Assembly: GCA_963693315.1 (NCBI GenBank)
Contig: OY856188.1
Coordinates: 155,585,744-155,649,743, forward strand
From: Diogma glabrata
Lineage: Eukaryota > Arthropoda > Insecta > Diptera > Cylindrotomidae
Reading direction: 5' to 3'
Length of the DNA: 64,000 nt
The position numbers were made by a program, and so were the translations under genes. Numbering within the stretch: position 1 is the first letter of the stretch; each line of letters begins with the position of its first letter. This document shows positions 12,028-22,959 of this stretch, in pieces. Under the pieces are notes generated by a model. The model did not search any database and was not told where the DNA came from. It was given only the letters and a program-made list of their open reading frames with translations.

Positions 12028-12640
12028 CTGGTTATAGTAGTCATTGTGGTCATGGTGGCCATGGTGGTCATGGTGGTCATGGTAGTTATGGTGGTAATAG
12101 TGGTCATGGTGGTTATAGTGGTCATGGTGGCCATAGTGGTAATGGTGATCACGGTGGTTATGGCGGTCATGGTGGTCACGGTGGTCATGGTGGTCATTGT
12201 GTTCATTGTGGTCATGGTGGTCATAGTGGTCATGGTGGCTATGGTGGTTATGGTGGTCACGATGGTCATGGTGGTTACGGTGGTCATGGTGGTCATGGTG
12301 TTCACGGTGGTCATGTTGGTTATGGTGGTCATGGAGGTCATGGTGGTTATAGTGGTTATGGTGGTAATGGTGGTCACGGTGGTCACGGTGGTCATGGTGG
12401 TTATGGTGGTCATGTTGGTTATGGTGGTCACGGTGGTCATGGTGTTCACGGTAGTCATGGTGTGGTGTTCACGGTAGTCATGATGGTCATGGTGTTCACG
12501 GTGGTCATGATGGTCATAATGTTCATGGCGGTCATGGTGGTAATGGTGGTCACGGTGGTCATGGTGGTCATGGTGTTCATGGTGGTCAGGATGGTCGTGG
12601 TAGTGTGACGGTGGTCATGGTGGTCATGGTGTTTAGAGTT
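12028..12640. repeat. GGT/CAT-rich minisatellite (9-bp CATGGTGGT type)
   Basis: About 600 bp of degenerate CATGGTGGT repeats with GGTTATGGT, GGTCACGGT and GTTCATGGT variants. Its three-base periodicity leaves long low-complexity frames open on both strands (valine/methionine on plus, threonine/methionine on minus). These are artefacts of composition, not proteins. The block is much more GC-rich than its surroundings. It is bounded on the left by GAAGTAAAACTTC and on the right by a small CCCGGGCTTTCCCGGG palindrome (12648-12663). Confidence 0.95.
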
Positions 12641-12732
12641 TGCATCCCGGGCTTTCCCGGGCGGGAAAAAATATTTGTGTTGATTAAATTTGTTTTGTTA
12701 AATAGAAAAATGAGTGGTGTAATCTATGCACG

Positions 12733-13393
12733 CGGTTGAAATAAATTTCTTTGGCTACTGTGGCAGGTATTAATAAAAAGATGAAATATAAAATAAATAT
12801 GTCATATTGCAATTTAGAGTTGCATTTCTTGATAATATAATTTGCAGCATGTGTAATAAAAAGTAATATTTACATAATGTATTACAAAGACTGGGTTCCA
12901 ATTAGCTGCTAAATTGTACTAAACTGCTAAATCTAAATTTAGTTTTACAAAATTACCGAATTTTAATTCAAATTAATATAATCAAGTTGTCAGATATTGT
13001 TTTACGTATAAATTTCTTTCTAATTATTCAAAGTCAAATGAAATAGTTGACTAAATTGATTTAGCACGTTTAGTACAATTTAGCATCAATTGGAACGCAG
13101 ACAAAGTCAATTCAATTATTAACATAATTGAAATATGAAATTAGAGGTTTATGACAGTTGTTAAATTAAGTGGACATGTATTCATCGTGAAATTTAATTT
13201 GTAATACGTTGTAAGACTTTGAAAAACATGTAAATATCGCTTTTTATTACACATTGTTGCAAATTATGTGGTGCAAGAATATTAAAAAGAAACTCTAAAT
13301 TTCAATATGACATATCTATTTTATTTTATATTTAATATTTTTAGTAATACCTGCTGCAGTGGCCAAAGAAGTTTTACTTCAACAGCGTGTAAA
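12733..13393. mobile_element. Fold-back element with ~300-bp imperfect inverted arms
   Basis: The left arm reads GAAATAAATTTCTTTGGCTACTGTGGCAGGTATTA at its outer end (split landmark). The right arm, in reverse complement, reads GAAGTAAAACTTC-TTTGGCCACTGCAGCAGGTATTA. Pairing continues inward through ATATGTCATATTG, AATTTAGAGTT, GTGTAATAAAAAG and TTGGTTCCAATT-like / GCTAAATTGTACTAAAC segments, meeting around 13.0 kb. No transposase is encoded. The motif GAAGTAAAACTTC at its right edge also flanks the minisatellite at 12.01 kb, so the true element may be 12.0-13.39 kb with the minisatellite inside. Confidence 0.75.
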
Positions 13394-14901
13394 GATTACG
13401 CACTTCATTTTTTTTAATTTATTATTTTTACATTTGTCTAATAAACATTTTACAATGGAAAAGATATCCATAATCCTACAAAAACTAAACTCACCATATA
13501 AACTAAATATTCTATCAACATCAACACAAAACAAAGGATAAATGTGAATATTAAAAAGGTTTTGACATTTTTAAATTCTGTACTAAATGGGTGCGTTTAT
13601 ATGAGAATCGAAAATATTACGAAACATTTCAATCATACGTCGAAAAAAATTTGTCGTAGTATTTTCAATTTTAATAAAAATTTCCGATCAAATTCAATCA
13701 TACCATACCTATGTTTTTCTTAAAACATGGCGCCGAACTTAATAGCAGGTACTGAAATGTTTTTATGCAAATTAAGCTTCACTTAGCAGCTGATCTTTCT
13801 GTATGTTTATAAACTGAAATATAAAACAGTTTAATTTAAAGAAAGCCGAAAGTTTAATCGTTAGAAAAATATTTTTACAAACCACAGACCTCATTTAATG
13901 AACATAAAAAATCCGTGTTTTTCAAGCTATAAACTTTGAAATAGGTTTATAAAAAATCGGAGTGCGAAGAAAAAGGAATTTACATACACTTTTTTATATA
14001 CATTTAAAATATAAAAACAAATTTTTTACATTGATTTCCGTTGTTTGCAGCATTAAACACCAAGATATAACAAAGTATATTTGATGTAAAGTAGTGAGAT
14101 AAAACTGAAAACAACTTATTTTTAGAAAAAACCGTTAGAAAAAACTCTTTCATAAAAGGGGTATTGAACTTTCTGAATCTTTCAGCTCTTCACGCTTTTT
14201 ACTTTGGAAGTATGTAATAACTATATTGTTTTAAGCTACATAATACGATAAAAAAGCACAAAATCCCATTCAATGTCTCAATTGGAATATTTATGAAAAA
14301 TATTCATGATTTTTTTTTGCTTTTTCAACTGAAAATAAAAATGATTAAGTACGAACTTGACACCATAAATATCTTTAGATTTTCATGAAAAGTAAATAAA
14401 AATTGATTTATATTGTGTATTGTTTGTTCTTGTTACGAGTGGTGCTGCAGTTTTCTAATTCGGTTTTATATGTGAAAATGAAAAAATTTCGTAACATATT
14501 TGTTTGAGTTTCAAGGATTTTCTTTTAAATTTTGGATTTGGCCAAAATGCGTACATATACACCATATGTGAATGACATATTTATATTTCATACGTTACAT
14601 GCATATTTCGTGTTTCAAGATTGCATATTCTTAGCTAATCGTTAATAATTTTTCATGGTGTAATTACTTAGAAAGGCCTGTTAACCGTAATTTCGTACGC
14701 TGTTTTCCTGATTCTTATTACCTTTAAATATTTTATTCAACAAGTTTTTTACAAAACTTGTGTGTTTCTACTAAAATTTAATCTTCTTTTAGAATAACCA
14801 AATCACATGCGTTTACTGTCGTTTTATAAATTTTAACAAATTTAGACACTTAACTCCATGTAATTGATTTTAGTTAAAGCTTCTTTATTAATTAATTTCT
14901 C
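13394..14901. other. Non-coding AT-rich stretch
   Basis: No gene, RNA or clear repeat recognised. Composition is as in the surrounding AT-rich DNA. Confidence 0.5.
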
Positions 14902-15037
14902 TTAAGCTGGCAGGACCAACTGAGCATAATCGATTCGGGGCTTTGCATTATTTAGTACTTATTTTTATTTATTTGTACCATCAGTAATTTTGTACCACGT
15001 GCCGTTATAGAAAAAAAACGCGACGCTGCCAGCTTAA
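14902..15037. mobile_element. Possible tiny TTAA-flanked MITE
   Basis: The left end reads TTAAGCTGGCAG and the right end CTGCCAGCTTAA, perfect 12-bp inverted ends around ~112 bp. If TTAA is the duplicated target, the TIR is GCTGGCAG. TTAA targets are known for piggyBac and Kolobok; the TIR matches neither closely from memory. Could be a chance palindrome pair. Confidence 0.35.
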
Positions 15038-15485
15038 TACTAGGCTAGGAGGACCACAATAAAAAAACATAAAAAAATGAAACAAACGTTCGAATGAAAA
15101 GATCTGAACGTAGTACTTTGAACCATTAAAAACAACTTAACATATTCAACCGAACTATTTAAAAAAAAATGTCAAATGAATTTAATTATTTTGATTTTAT
15201 TCTAAAATATTCAGATATAAAGAAATTCTTTAATAATTTGCTAATTTATTTCGGTTTCGGTCTTTAAAATAAAATAAATTTCAACAAACATAAAACATTT
15301 TATCCACGACTACTAAAGAATATATGCTTTCCATGCGTATGTCTTCCATTGTAATTGTATTCATTCCACAACTAGTGAATTTGATTAAAATTCTTTAACA
15401 GTTCTATAGTTTATTAAATATTCCCCTAATAAATAAAACAACAAACTTGTTTTGTTTTTCGCTATCTTTGATGTATTTATTTCAA
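15038..15485. other. AT-rich spacer, nothing recognised
   Basis: No coding or repeat signal seen before base composition rises near 15.5 kb. Confidence 0.5.
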
Positions 15486-15905
15486 TATGGCGATACAAAT
15501 TTTTGCACACTCCCACCCGGTGTTCTGGTCGAAGCACCCGTGGTTCTTACTCCTCAGTCTCAAATGGGTGTCAGAAAAATATCTACTCGTGCAAGATCGA
15601 CTGCCAAACGGCTTAGAGACGAGTCAGCAGCCGCTTGGTGTGGTAGACCGTGAAGGTCTACCAGTTGATCGTTGCACACGATCCCATCTGCCACTAGCTC
15701 ACTGGAGCATAGGTTCTTCCGATCGACCTCTATTACAAGAAATTTAGAATAACCAAAAAAAAACAATGCGTGCCTTAAAACACCACACCGTTTCGGTAGA
15801 AGGTTGCCTTGCCGTGCCACAACCCTCCCTAAATTATAATAATTTAATATGCCATTTTACTCTAATAGCGTGGGTAGCGAAATTCAAAAATCGACGTCCA
15901 CGCCG
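15486..15905 (+). other. Probable 5' untranslated/leader part of the RTE-type LINE
   Basis: A GC-richer stretch that would be continuous with the LINE at 16.72-17.9 kb once the inserted Transib-like element is disregarded. Overlapping reading frames on both strands (15447-15820) share no recognisable domain and look like shadows. A 9-bp-stem hairpin, TGGTAGACC/GGTCTACCA, lies at 15641-15663. The 5' limit of the LINE is not determinable from this copy. Confidence 0.4.
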
Positions 15906-16718
15906 CACAGTGGGATTTTTTGTGCAATAAGTAATTTTTTCGACACATAAAATTTAAAAATGTAATGATGCAGTTTTGTAGAAAATTGATTCAGTATGAA
16001 GAATCCATAAATTGTATCCCAAAAAAAAGTTTATTTGTCTTTGAAATAATGAAGTAAAGTCACATGTAAATTTTGGTCCAAAATATTGAAAATTGTTTAC
16101 GCACTTCTATAGTATTTGTACGTAAGATAACTTTATTGCTTTAATTTAAATAGTGATTATTTTCAAATATACCCTTTTCTGCGTATTTAAAAAAAAAAGT
16201 TATAAAGTTCGCTCATATGGTTTAAAAGATATGATAGAATAAAATTTGTTCTATAATGTGCCGTGATTGCAAACTTCCTTGGAAGAAAAAAAAGGTTGCT
16301 CGGTCGTGCTAGGTGCTCCCGCTATAATAAAATGAAAGGTAAGACTCCATACTATCAATTAAAAAAAAAAAAAGTTTAAATAATTAATAATCTTTTATAA
16401 AATCATAAAATTTATAAAATCATAAAATCATAAAATTTTGGGTTCTATGGGCGGTGGGTAGTGGGCGTGCCCAATTTTTATGAAACTTTATTTTATTCTT
16501 AATTGAGGTAATAAAAGGCTCTGTGCCAAATTTCAAAAACTTTGGGCATAAAAATAAATTTTGGGTTCTATGGGCGGTGAAAAGTGGGCGTGGCCAATTT
16601 TGATGAAACATTAAATTTTTCTTAATTGAGCTAACCAAAGGCTCAGAGCAAAATTTCAACATTCTACGAGCACTCCTTATATTTTTTGCCAAACATTATA
16701 TGAACAGATCCCACTGTG
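15906..16718. mobile_element. Transib-like non-autonomous element, 813 bp
   Basis: Both ends read CACAGTGGGAT inward (11-bp perfect TIR), and both flanks are the 5-bp CGCCG (15901-15905 and 16719-16723). A GC-rich 5-bp duplication of CGNCG type and a CACWRTG terminus are hallmarks of Transib elements. CACAGTG is also the heptamer of V(D)J recombination signals. No transposase frame is present; the minus frames at 16420-16692 are short and repetitive. It interrupts the leader of the RTE-type LINE, so it is younger than that LINE. Superfamily assignment rests on ends and target only. Confidence 0.7.
16437..16672. repeat. ~118-bp direct repeat, two copies, inside the Transib-like element
   Basis: Two copies share TTTTGGGTTCTATGGGCGGTG, then GTGGGCGTG and CCAATTTT-ATGAAAC, then CTTAATTGAG and AAAGGCTC. 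The GTGGGCGTGGCC core is reminiscent of motifs common in insect non-coding DNA. Each copy is followed by an AAATTTCAA stretch. Confidence 0.85.
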
Positions 16719-16907
16719 CGCCGTGCTGCCTGGTTAATGCTGACCGAATTAGGTTGGTGTACCGGAGACAAGCATTGTAAAAACTGCTTAGCCAATAATG
16801 GTACATCACAGCGAATTGGCGCCTTAAAACCAATGCGACTCAAGGGTCTGTTCTCCATGTTAGGGGCGGTTTGAATCGGGGGTCTGTCTTGGATCAAGCG
16901 GCTTAAG

Positions 16908-17905
16908 ATGCAAAATGGACCCATTCACGGCAATTTCGGAATCGGAACGTGGAACGTGTGCAGTTTGAGCGCTCCTTATGCTTTTATAAGTCTAGAAACA
17001 GAGGCTGAGAGGTATGGGATGGATATCATAGCTCTGCAAGATATTAGACAGCCAATAATAGGAAAACAAAGTTTGGATAGTCACTCTCTATACCGTAGTT
17101 GTCATCCTTCTCAAAGAGAATTTGGAACTGGCTTTTTTGTTGGAGCACGTATACAAGAAGCCGTGATGAAATTCATCCCGGTCAGTGAAAGGATTTGCTA
17201 CCTACGCGTACGTGGTATATATAACAATATTTCTCTTATTGCCGTGCATGCACCAACTGAAGCTAAGACCGTCGACGAGAAGGATACTTTCTACATAGCA
17301 CTGAAAGAGGTTATGAAACAAACACCAACACGCAACTTCATTATGGTTCTTGGTGACTTTAATGGGCAGGTTGGAAGAGATATATCTTATGGAAATGTTG
17401 TGGGCCCCAACAGTCTGCATTTGAATTCGAATGATAATGGTGAGAGAATGACTGAGTTTGCATTATCAAATAATTTGAGAATTGCCAGTACTTTCTTTCC
17501 GCACCGATCGATTCATAAACAGACTTGGGTCTCACTGAATGGAAACACTCAAAATCGAATTGATCACGTGCTAGTTACATGGATGTGCAATCCTTTAGAA
17601 GTGCATACATTGGAAGTGACCACTTTCTTGTATGTGCTAAAATAAGTTTCCACTTCCCAAACCGAAGCATTCCGAAATTCAGTCAACGGAAACGTTTTAA
17701 CATCTCATCACTAAAGAATACTGAAACAGAAGGGAGATATCAAAACCATATTGCCGAAGCATTGGAGAAATCAGAAACCATTATTGGAGACGTTGATAAG
17801 TCATGGTATTTGCTCAAAGATGCTGATTTAAGTGCTGCTGAGGGAATACTTTAACGACCACAAAACGACTCCCAGATGCCATGGATGGTGTAATGAAGCG
17901 CTCTT
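16908..17905 (+). pseudogene. RTE-type LINE endonuclease domain (apurinic-like EEP fold), frameshifted and 3'-truncated
   Basis: Nicking endonuclease of a non-LTR retrotransposon, of the type often annotated as craniofacial development protein 2-like. Frame 1 (16908-17645) shows GTWNVCSL, LQDIRQP (the usual catalytic E is D here), VHAPTE, LGDFNGQVGRD and RIDHVLV. Near 17.58-17.64 kb the frame shifts to 17579-17854, which supplies the final GSDHFLV motif and the linker beyond it. A stop falls at 17852-17854; faint similarity (TTTKRLPDAMDG) continues to ~17.9 kb, and no RT domain follows. The exact start is uncertain because the leader has no clear initiation context. Confidence 0.85.
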
Positions 17906-18326
17906 CGTTGACGGATCAACGAAGTGTCATTGCAGGTCGCGTACCTAGCGAGATAATTTTTTTGCCCCAGACTAGCGGCAGCCTTTGGGATCGAGAGAAT
18001 AAAATGTTTTCTTTTATTCTTTGTTTTAGGTTATAATTAGATATAAGAACCGGTATTTTAATTTAAATTAGGCTAAGTATTTATGACCTTATTTCACTAC
18101 AATTAACTAATTAACAACAAAATGTTTTCTTATAATGATTATAATTTACTATTATTATTTTTAGTTAGCGACACGAATATTGTAAATTTTTCTAGGGTAC
18201 AACACGAATTATAAACATGCGAGATAAGGTAAAGTTTTTGTTTTAATAACACCACTATCACAGTTCCCATTATTCGAATCAATGAAAAGATTAATACTTT
18301 TAGTATATATCACAGACTTTAGAAAT
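17906..18326. other. Spacer between two LINEs
   Basis: Begins with a TTCGTTGA-CGGA-TCAACGAA hairpin (~17.91 kb) and a short GC-rich patch (GACTAGCGGCAGCCTTTGGG), perhaps the end of an unidentified element. Then AT-rich with no gene. Confidence 0.45.
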
Positions 18327-18340
18327 TGTATAAATAATTT
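18327..18340. repeat. Target site duplication, 3' side of the I-like LINE
   Basis: TGTATAAATAATTT, identical to 21278-21291. It abuts the T-run that is the LINE poly(A) tail read in reverse. Confidence 0.85.
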
Positions 18341-18597
18341 TTTTTTTTTTTATTTCAAAGGCTTAGCTCCTGTTTTGGAGCCATATTGCCCATCAATTTA
18401 TAAGTATCAATTTATAAGTATCTATTATTAAGTTATCAATTACAATTATATAAATAAAAATTTTTCATTTCTTAAGTACAATAAAATCTATGAAATTTTA
18501 TAGGTGAAAATAAAGCCGTTGGAAAACTTTCCCTTATTCAAAAACAACTTGCTCTTTCACGCACCTTTCATTTGTAGATCCAATTGTTTATACACAT

Positions 18598-18936
18598 TCA
18601 AACTTCTATCCCACTCATTCTAATAAACTCATACACCTCATTTGCCATTCTATCTATTTTTAGGATTTCAGTCAAACTTCTTCCACTCTGGAGGACATTG
18701 TACTGCGATCTGATTTGGTCGTGCACCGGACACACCAGAATCAGATGCTCAATATCCTCCACCACACCACATCTTTCACACAAATTATTTTCACTCAGAT
18801 GACGTTTGTACAGACACTCCTTCCAATTGCCATGGTTCATTCTTATCCTTTCAATCGTTCTTATCATTCTAGTACTTCCCTTGAGGTCCTTATAATAAGG
18901 TTTTTTCAAAGGAGTACTCTCTAGCTCTCTGTACAT
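18598..18936 (-). pseudogene. C-terminal zinc-knuckle region of the I-like LINE
   Basis: 112 residues, a frame-displaced continuation of the RNase H frame. It contains LCERCGVVEDIEHLILVCP, the C-x2-C-x8-H-x4-C knuckle found at the end of many I, Loa and R1 polyproteins. Upstream, MIRTIERIRMNHGNWKECLYKR fits the conserved R-x2-HG block. It ends with a stop ~250 bp before the poly(A) tail. Confidence 0.85.
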
Positions 18937-19526
18937 TTTGCCTTCACTTGACTTTCACTCTCATATTCAATCTCCCATTTGCTCCAAATCATATCCTGAA
19001 ACATCATAAGTACATCTCTTGCATCCTTCTTTTCATACACAATGGCTTGTTCATTCAAACTGCCCCTTTTCGCTAACATATCAGTTCTTTCATTCCCAGT
19101 GATCCGACAGTGTGCTGTTATCCATTGTATGGATACGTCACACTGCTGTTCTCTCACTAGCTTATATATCATATCCACATATACATTGCCCTGGCTACTT
19201 CCTCCGTTTTGTAGCAAGATCATTCCTCTCTTGGAATCAGAGAATATTACTATTCTCCTCATCCTTTCATTTAATCCCAACTTGATTCCTTCATACATTC
19301 CAATCAACTCAGCATTCATTGTACAGATGCCAATCTCCATTTTACACGAGTATTCATAGTTTGTGGCAGGCACAAACACTCCCACCCCACATCCATCTTC
19401 ATTCACACTAGCATCTGTATAGACAACAAAATATGCAAGATACAACAGTTTAACACTCAACCACAGTCTTTTGACTATGGTTTCATTCATTTCATTCTTG
19501 TTATGTTTCCCAAAGTCCAAACACAC
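18921..19526 (-). pseudogene. RNase H domain of the I-like LINE
   Basis: Degrades the RNA strand during element replication. Acidic residues are visible in order: YTDAS (first D), MNAELIG (E), FSDSKRG (D) and ERTDMLAK (final D). The expected histidine region reads WITAHCRITGN. The domain lies in a different frame from the RT: the RT frame stops at TAG and this frame overlaps that stop, so one frameshift separates them. The initiating residue is a GTG and is not a real start. Confidence 0.85.
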
Positions 19527-20803
19527 TACAAGGTTTGCAGGTTTAACCCCTGGACCTTTTTCCCAATTCCAATTGAACAGAACTCGTTTAGGTTGTCGGT
19601 CAAAATGGTTGTCCTATACATGTTTTTAAAAGGGGGTTTGATCTGCAACCTTGTTAACATTTCCTCAATTAGTTGATTTTTGTTCGTTTTCATTCGCACT
19701 ATCTCTCTTACTGTGATCCACTCTCCTTTATAATCAAGTGGTGAATCACCAACTTCCGAATAAAGACAGTGGATTGGGGTCGAATTTATCGCTCCCAATA
19801 CCATCCTTACACATGCATTCTCAACTTTCATCAACTTACGAAAACCAACTACAGAACCATCACCATACACTCCTATTCCATACGCAATTTTTGTGGAAAC
19901 TAACGCCTTTCTTAACATATCAGTCACTCCAGGGTGAGCTCCCCATTTTGGTTTGCTCACCCTTTTGATCACATTCAATCTTTTCTTACACTCATCGGCC
20001 AGGAACTCCTTGTGTTTCTTAAAGTTCAAGCGCCGATCGATCCAAATACCCAAATATTTAACCACATTCATTTGTTCAATCCTATCGTTCTCAATTCTCA
20101 CATCTAATACTATTTGTGGTCCCATTCTAAAACTCATGCAGCTACATTTATTCACGTTCACTTTGAGATTTAAGCTCTTCAGTTTTAACACAACCTGGTT
20201 CACACCCTGTTGTGCTTTCTGAATCGCTTGATCTGCAGACCTACCTTTTCCAATGACAACGATATCATCTGCAAATTGCAGAATGATTAACTCGCTGTCG
20301 CTGTTCTGGTGTATTTCCCTTGTATATAGATTAAACAAAGTTGGCGAAATTTTACTACCTTGTGGCAGTCCTAATCCCACCTCCTCCATCAATCTAAACG
20401 TTTTTCCATTCAGTATTATTCTCCTTCCACTCATAAACTCATGTATCCAATCAGTCCATTTCTTCGGAAATCCCAAGTCGATAAGGACTTGAATTAATTT
20501 CCTAGGAACGACATAATCATATGCTCTCTCAACATCCAAAAATACCGTTACAATCTTTCTTTTATCCTTTCTCACTTCCCATACAAACTTCTTCACACAC
20601 TCTACTGCAGAGTGTTTCTTTCTAAAACCATATGTCGTATCTGGTAACAAACTATTCTCATTTATAAATTTCTCCATTCGCTCTTTCAGCATTCCATTCA
20701 CCAATTTCATTAAAACATTCATGTTACAACATACAAATGCCCCTATAGTTTGTTGCCACTTCAGGATCCTTGTCCTTCTTGGACCACTCTGCATTCTTTC
20801 CAT
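19526..20803 (-). pseudogene. Reverse transcriptase of the I-like LINE
   Basis: 425-residue open stretch with RT fingers and palm: YGFRKKHSAVECV, FLDVERAYDYV (motif A aspartate), GLPQGSKISPTLFNLYT (motif B), LQFADDIVVIG (catalytic FADD) and VKYLGIWIDRRLNFKKH (thumb entry). The first ~30 residues are out of register: QSGPRRTRILKWQQTIGAF appears garbled by compensating shifts. The frame ends at a stop just before RNase H. The long uninterrupted frame suggests a relatively recent insertion. Confidence 0.9.
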
Positions 20804-21270
20804 TTATCCGGTATTTTATTTTTCATCCATGTCTCATTGAGTACGGTAAGCAAATTTTGTTTTGCTTCCGTACCCAACTTCTGAATCATTCTGAAGTTCA
20901 CTTTGTTCGTCCCTGGAGTAGTAGGTTTTGATTTGCCCAATACTTCCATGAACTCACTCTATTCAAACGGTCCACTCACATCTTCTCTTACATTTCCATT
21001 GTCATTCAGGAGAATCCCATTCAAAGTATCATCCACATTTTCCATCATTCTCATAAATTCAGAACCTTTCTCACGGTCTTTCAAAACCACATTCCTTCCA
21101 CCAACTTTCATTCCTCGCACTCTATTGAACTTTTGCCATACATCCCTTGTTGTCGTTCTGTGTGTCATTTCTGATACAAAATTTCGCCAACATTTTCTTT
21201 TCGCTTTACGGATGGCTTTCTTTAACTTCGCTGTCATTCTTGACAGCGTAATTCTGTTTTCGGTGCAAAT
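20761..21270 (-). pseudogene. Pre-RT linker of the I-like LINE
   Basis: Two frames: 20959 to ~21270 carries a basic stretch (KLKKAIRKAKRKCWRNFV, then WQKFNRVRG), stopping at SGPFE. 20949-20761 continues with KPTTPGTNKVNFRMIQKLG and NKIPDKWKECRVV, the conserved N-terminal RT block. At least one stop and two shifts break it. Confidence 0.8.
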
Positions 21271-21277
21271 GCACCGG

Positions 21278-21291
21278 TGTATAAATAATTT
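21278..21291. repeat. Target site duplication, 5' side of the I-like LINE
   Basis: TGTATAAATAATTT, identical to 18327-18340. It is followed by further tandem copies of the same target repeat up to ~21410. Confidence 0.85.
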
Positions 21292-22959
21292 AGTATATAT
21301 CATAGACTTTAGAATTTGTATAAATAATTCAGTATATATCACAGGCTTTAGAATTTGCATAAATAATTTAGTATATATCACAGACTTTAGTATATATCAC
21401 AGACTTTATTTAATGGAAAAAGGGTAAAAGTTATTTGATTTCTGACGCAACAATTTCATTTAATGTGCATCACAGATTTTAGTTCGAATAAAATGACAAG
21501 TTTCATCTATTTTATATCACATATGATTAACAATATCCACTCTACATTACCTCCCGATAAAAAAACATCAATACCATTCCTGGGTGTGGCTCTCTAAATC
21601 TTCCAGAACCAAGAAAATGACTTCTGCCGCTATTTTGTTTGACTTCTTTTCCTTTTCCACCGTCAAAACTTGCAACTTTCTGCAAATCACAATCGACTAA
21701 CAGGGATAGAAGTCAAAACTAAAAGTCACCATCGACTAAGAGCGTTTACATGTGTAGTAAATTTTTGTTTTTGTTTTTAAATTAACTATCACGGCACAAC
21801 ATATAAATTTGTTTTCTAAATTGCACTACGCGAATTGAACTATTAAAAAAATTTAACTAATTAAACTAAGAGAAAATTTGACTTTAATTAAAAATTTTAC
21901 TACTTATTTTAATCTTGAACTTAAGAAAAAAGAATGTGAATTCAAAATTCCGCTTTTGATATTCACGAATGAAAAATTTACAAGCCATCAGAGAAAGCTA
22001 TACGAAAATTGGCGTATTTTTAAGCCAAATAAAAACAATTTTACATCGCAAAACAATAAACTAAAATAAGCCCGTCCACTGAACAATCTCGTTCGAAAAA
22101 TAGGTGTACAAAAAAAAAGAGTCTTCGCTAATGTAAGCAGAGACCACTACCATGAAACATATTTAGGAAATTACATTTACCAATGTATCCACTAAGGATT
22201 TATTACAACCAACAGGCATTAAAATTGGAGACTACAACCAATTTATAGCAGAATACTGATTGAAAGATCTATATATGAACATAGTGGAAGTATGAATCGA
22301 TGATATTATATAACTGTTCCATGTTAATTTTTTCTTGTTTTATATTGTTTTATTGTTCCATGTTAATTTTTTATTGTTTTATTATTTTATTTTATTTTAT
22401 TTTATTTTTTTGAGAGACTGACGTAATTTTAACGACCTTAAAAAATCGGCTGCCATGGTAATTATGTCGCTGTTGCGAACGAACGTGGTGAATATTCAAA
22501 GCTGATTAGCCTGGCAACGCTCCTACATGGAGCATGAACGCCGTAAAAAAAATTTTTTTACTATAAATTACACCTCTATACAATCAATTACAGTTAGGTC
22601 GGATATGAGGTTCACTTTAACTTATACATAGTGATTTACACCTTAAATTAAGTATAAAACTTTCATTATCCTCTTTATTATAAAGTTTTGAATAAAAAAT
22701 TTGTTATTTGATTTGAAATTGTAAATTATAAAATCCAAAAAAATACAGTATTTCAAATTTAATTCTAAATTAAAAGATTCCAAAATACAGAGCCTGTTCA
22801 CAAAGTTTTGGTACTACCAAAATTACAAGAAAATTTTAAAATTACCAATTTTGAAAATAAATCAAAATTACTAAACTTTCAAGAAATACAACAAAAGTTC
22901 AAAGTTCTATAAATGGCAATAAATACAAAAATTCTAAGCTCTAACAACCTACAACAAAA
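21292..22959. other. AT-rich spacer
   Basis: 21285-21410 holds 3-4 short tandem units (TAGTATATATCACAGACTTTAG, split by TTTGTATAAATAATT). A GC-richer patch at 22.42-22.54 kb (ACGACCTTAAAAAATCGG..., GGCAACGCTCCTACATGGAG) is unassigned. The 63-residue frame at 21878 shows nothing recognisable. Confidence 0.5.

Larger units (their letters stand above)
18341..21277 (-). mobile_element. I-superfamily-like LINE, 5'-truncated, 2.94 kb
   Basis: Complete insertion unit: poly(T) at 18341-18351 (the poly(A) tail), 3' UTR, zinc-knuckle end, RNase H, reverse transcriptase and a 5' truncation at 21277. It is flanked by a perfect 14-bp target duplication. The domain order RT-RNase H-CCHC is that of the I/Loa/Outcast group. 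The endonuclease is lost by truncation. The target is itself a local tandem repeat (21285-21410; TAGTATATATCACAGACTTTAGAA). Confidence 0.9.

Noticed and set aside
12046..12477. Long Val/Met-rich frame (plus) and Thr/Met-rich frame (minus) over the minisatellite
   Set aside because: Both follow from the 9-bp CATGGTGGT period having no stop codons; no domain, no start context.
15641..15663. Hairpin as tRNA or miRNA gene
   Set aside because: A single 9-bp stem with no cloverleaf or longer precursor arms.
15447..15820. Overlapping 68-86 residue frames on both strands
   Set aside because: GC-rich LINE leader gives fortuitous frames; no recognisable motif.
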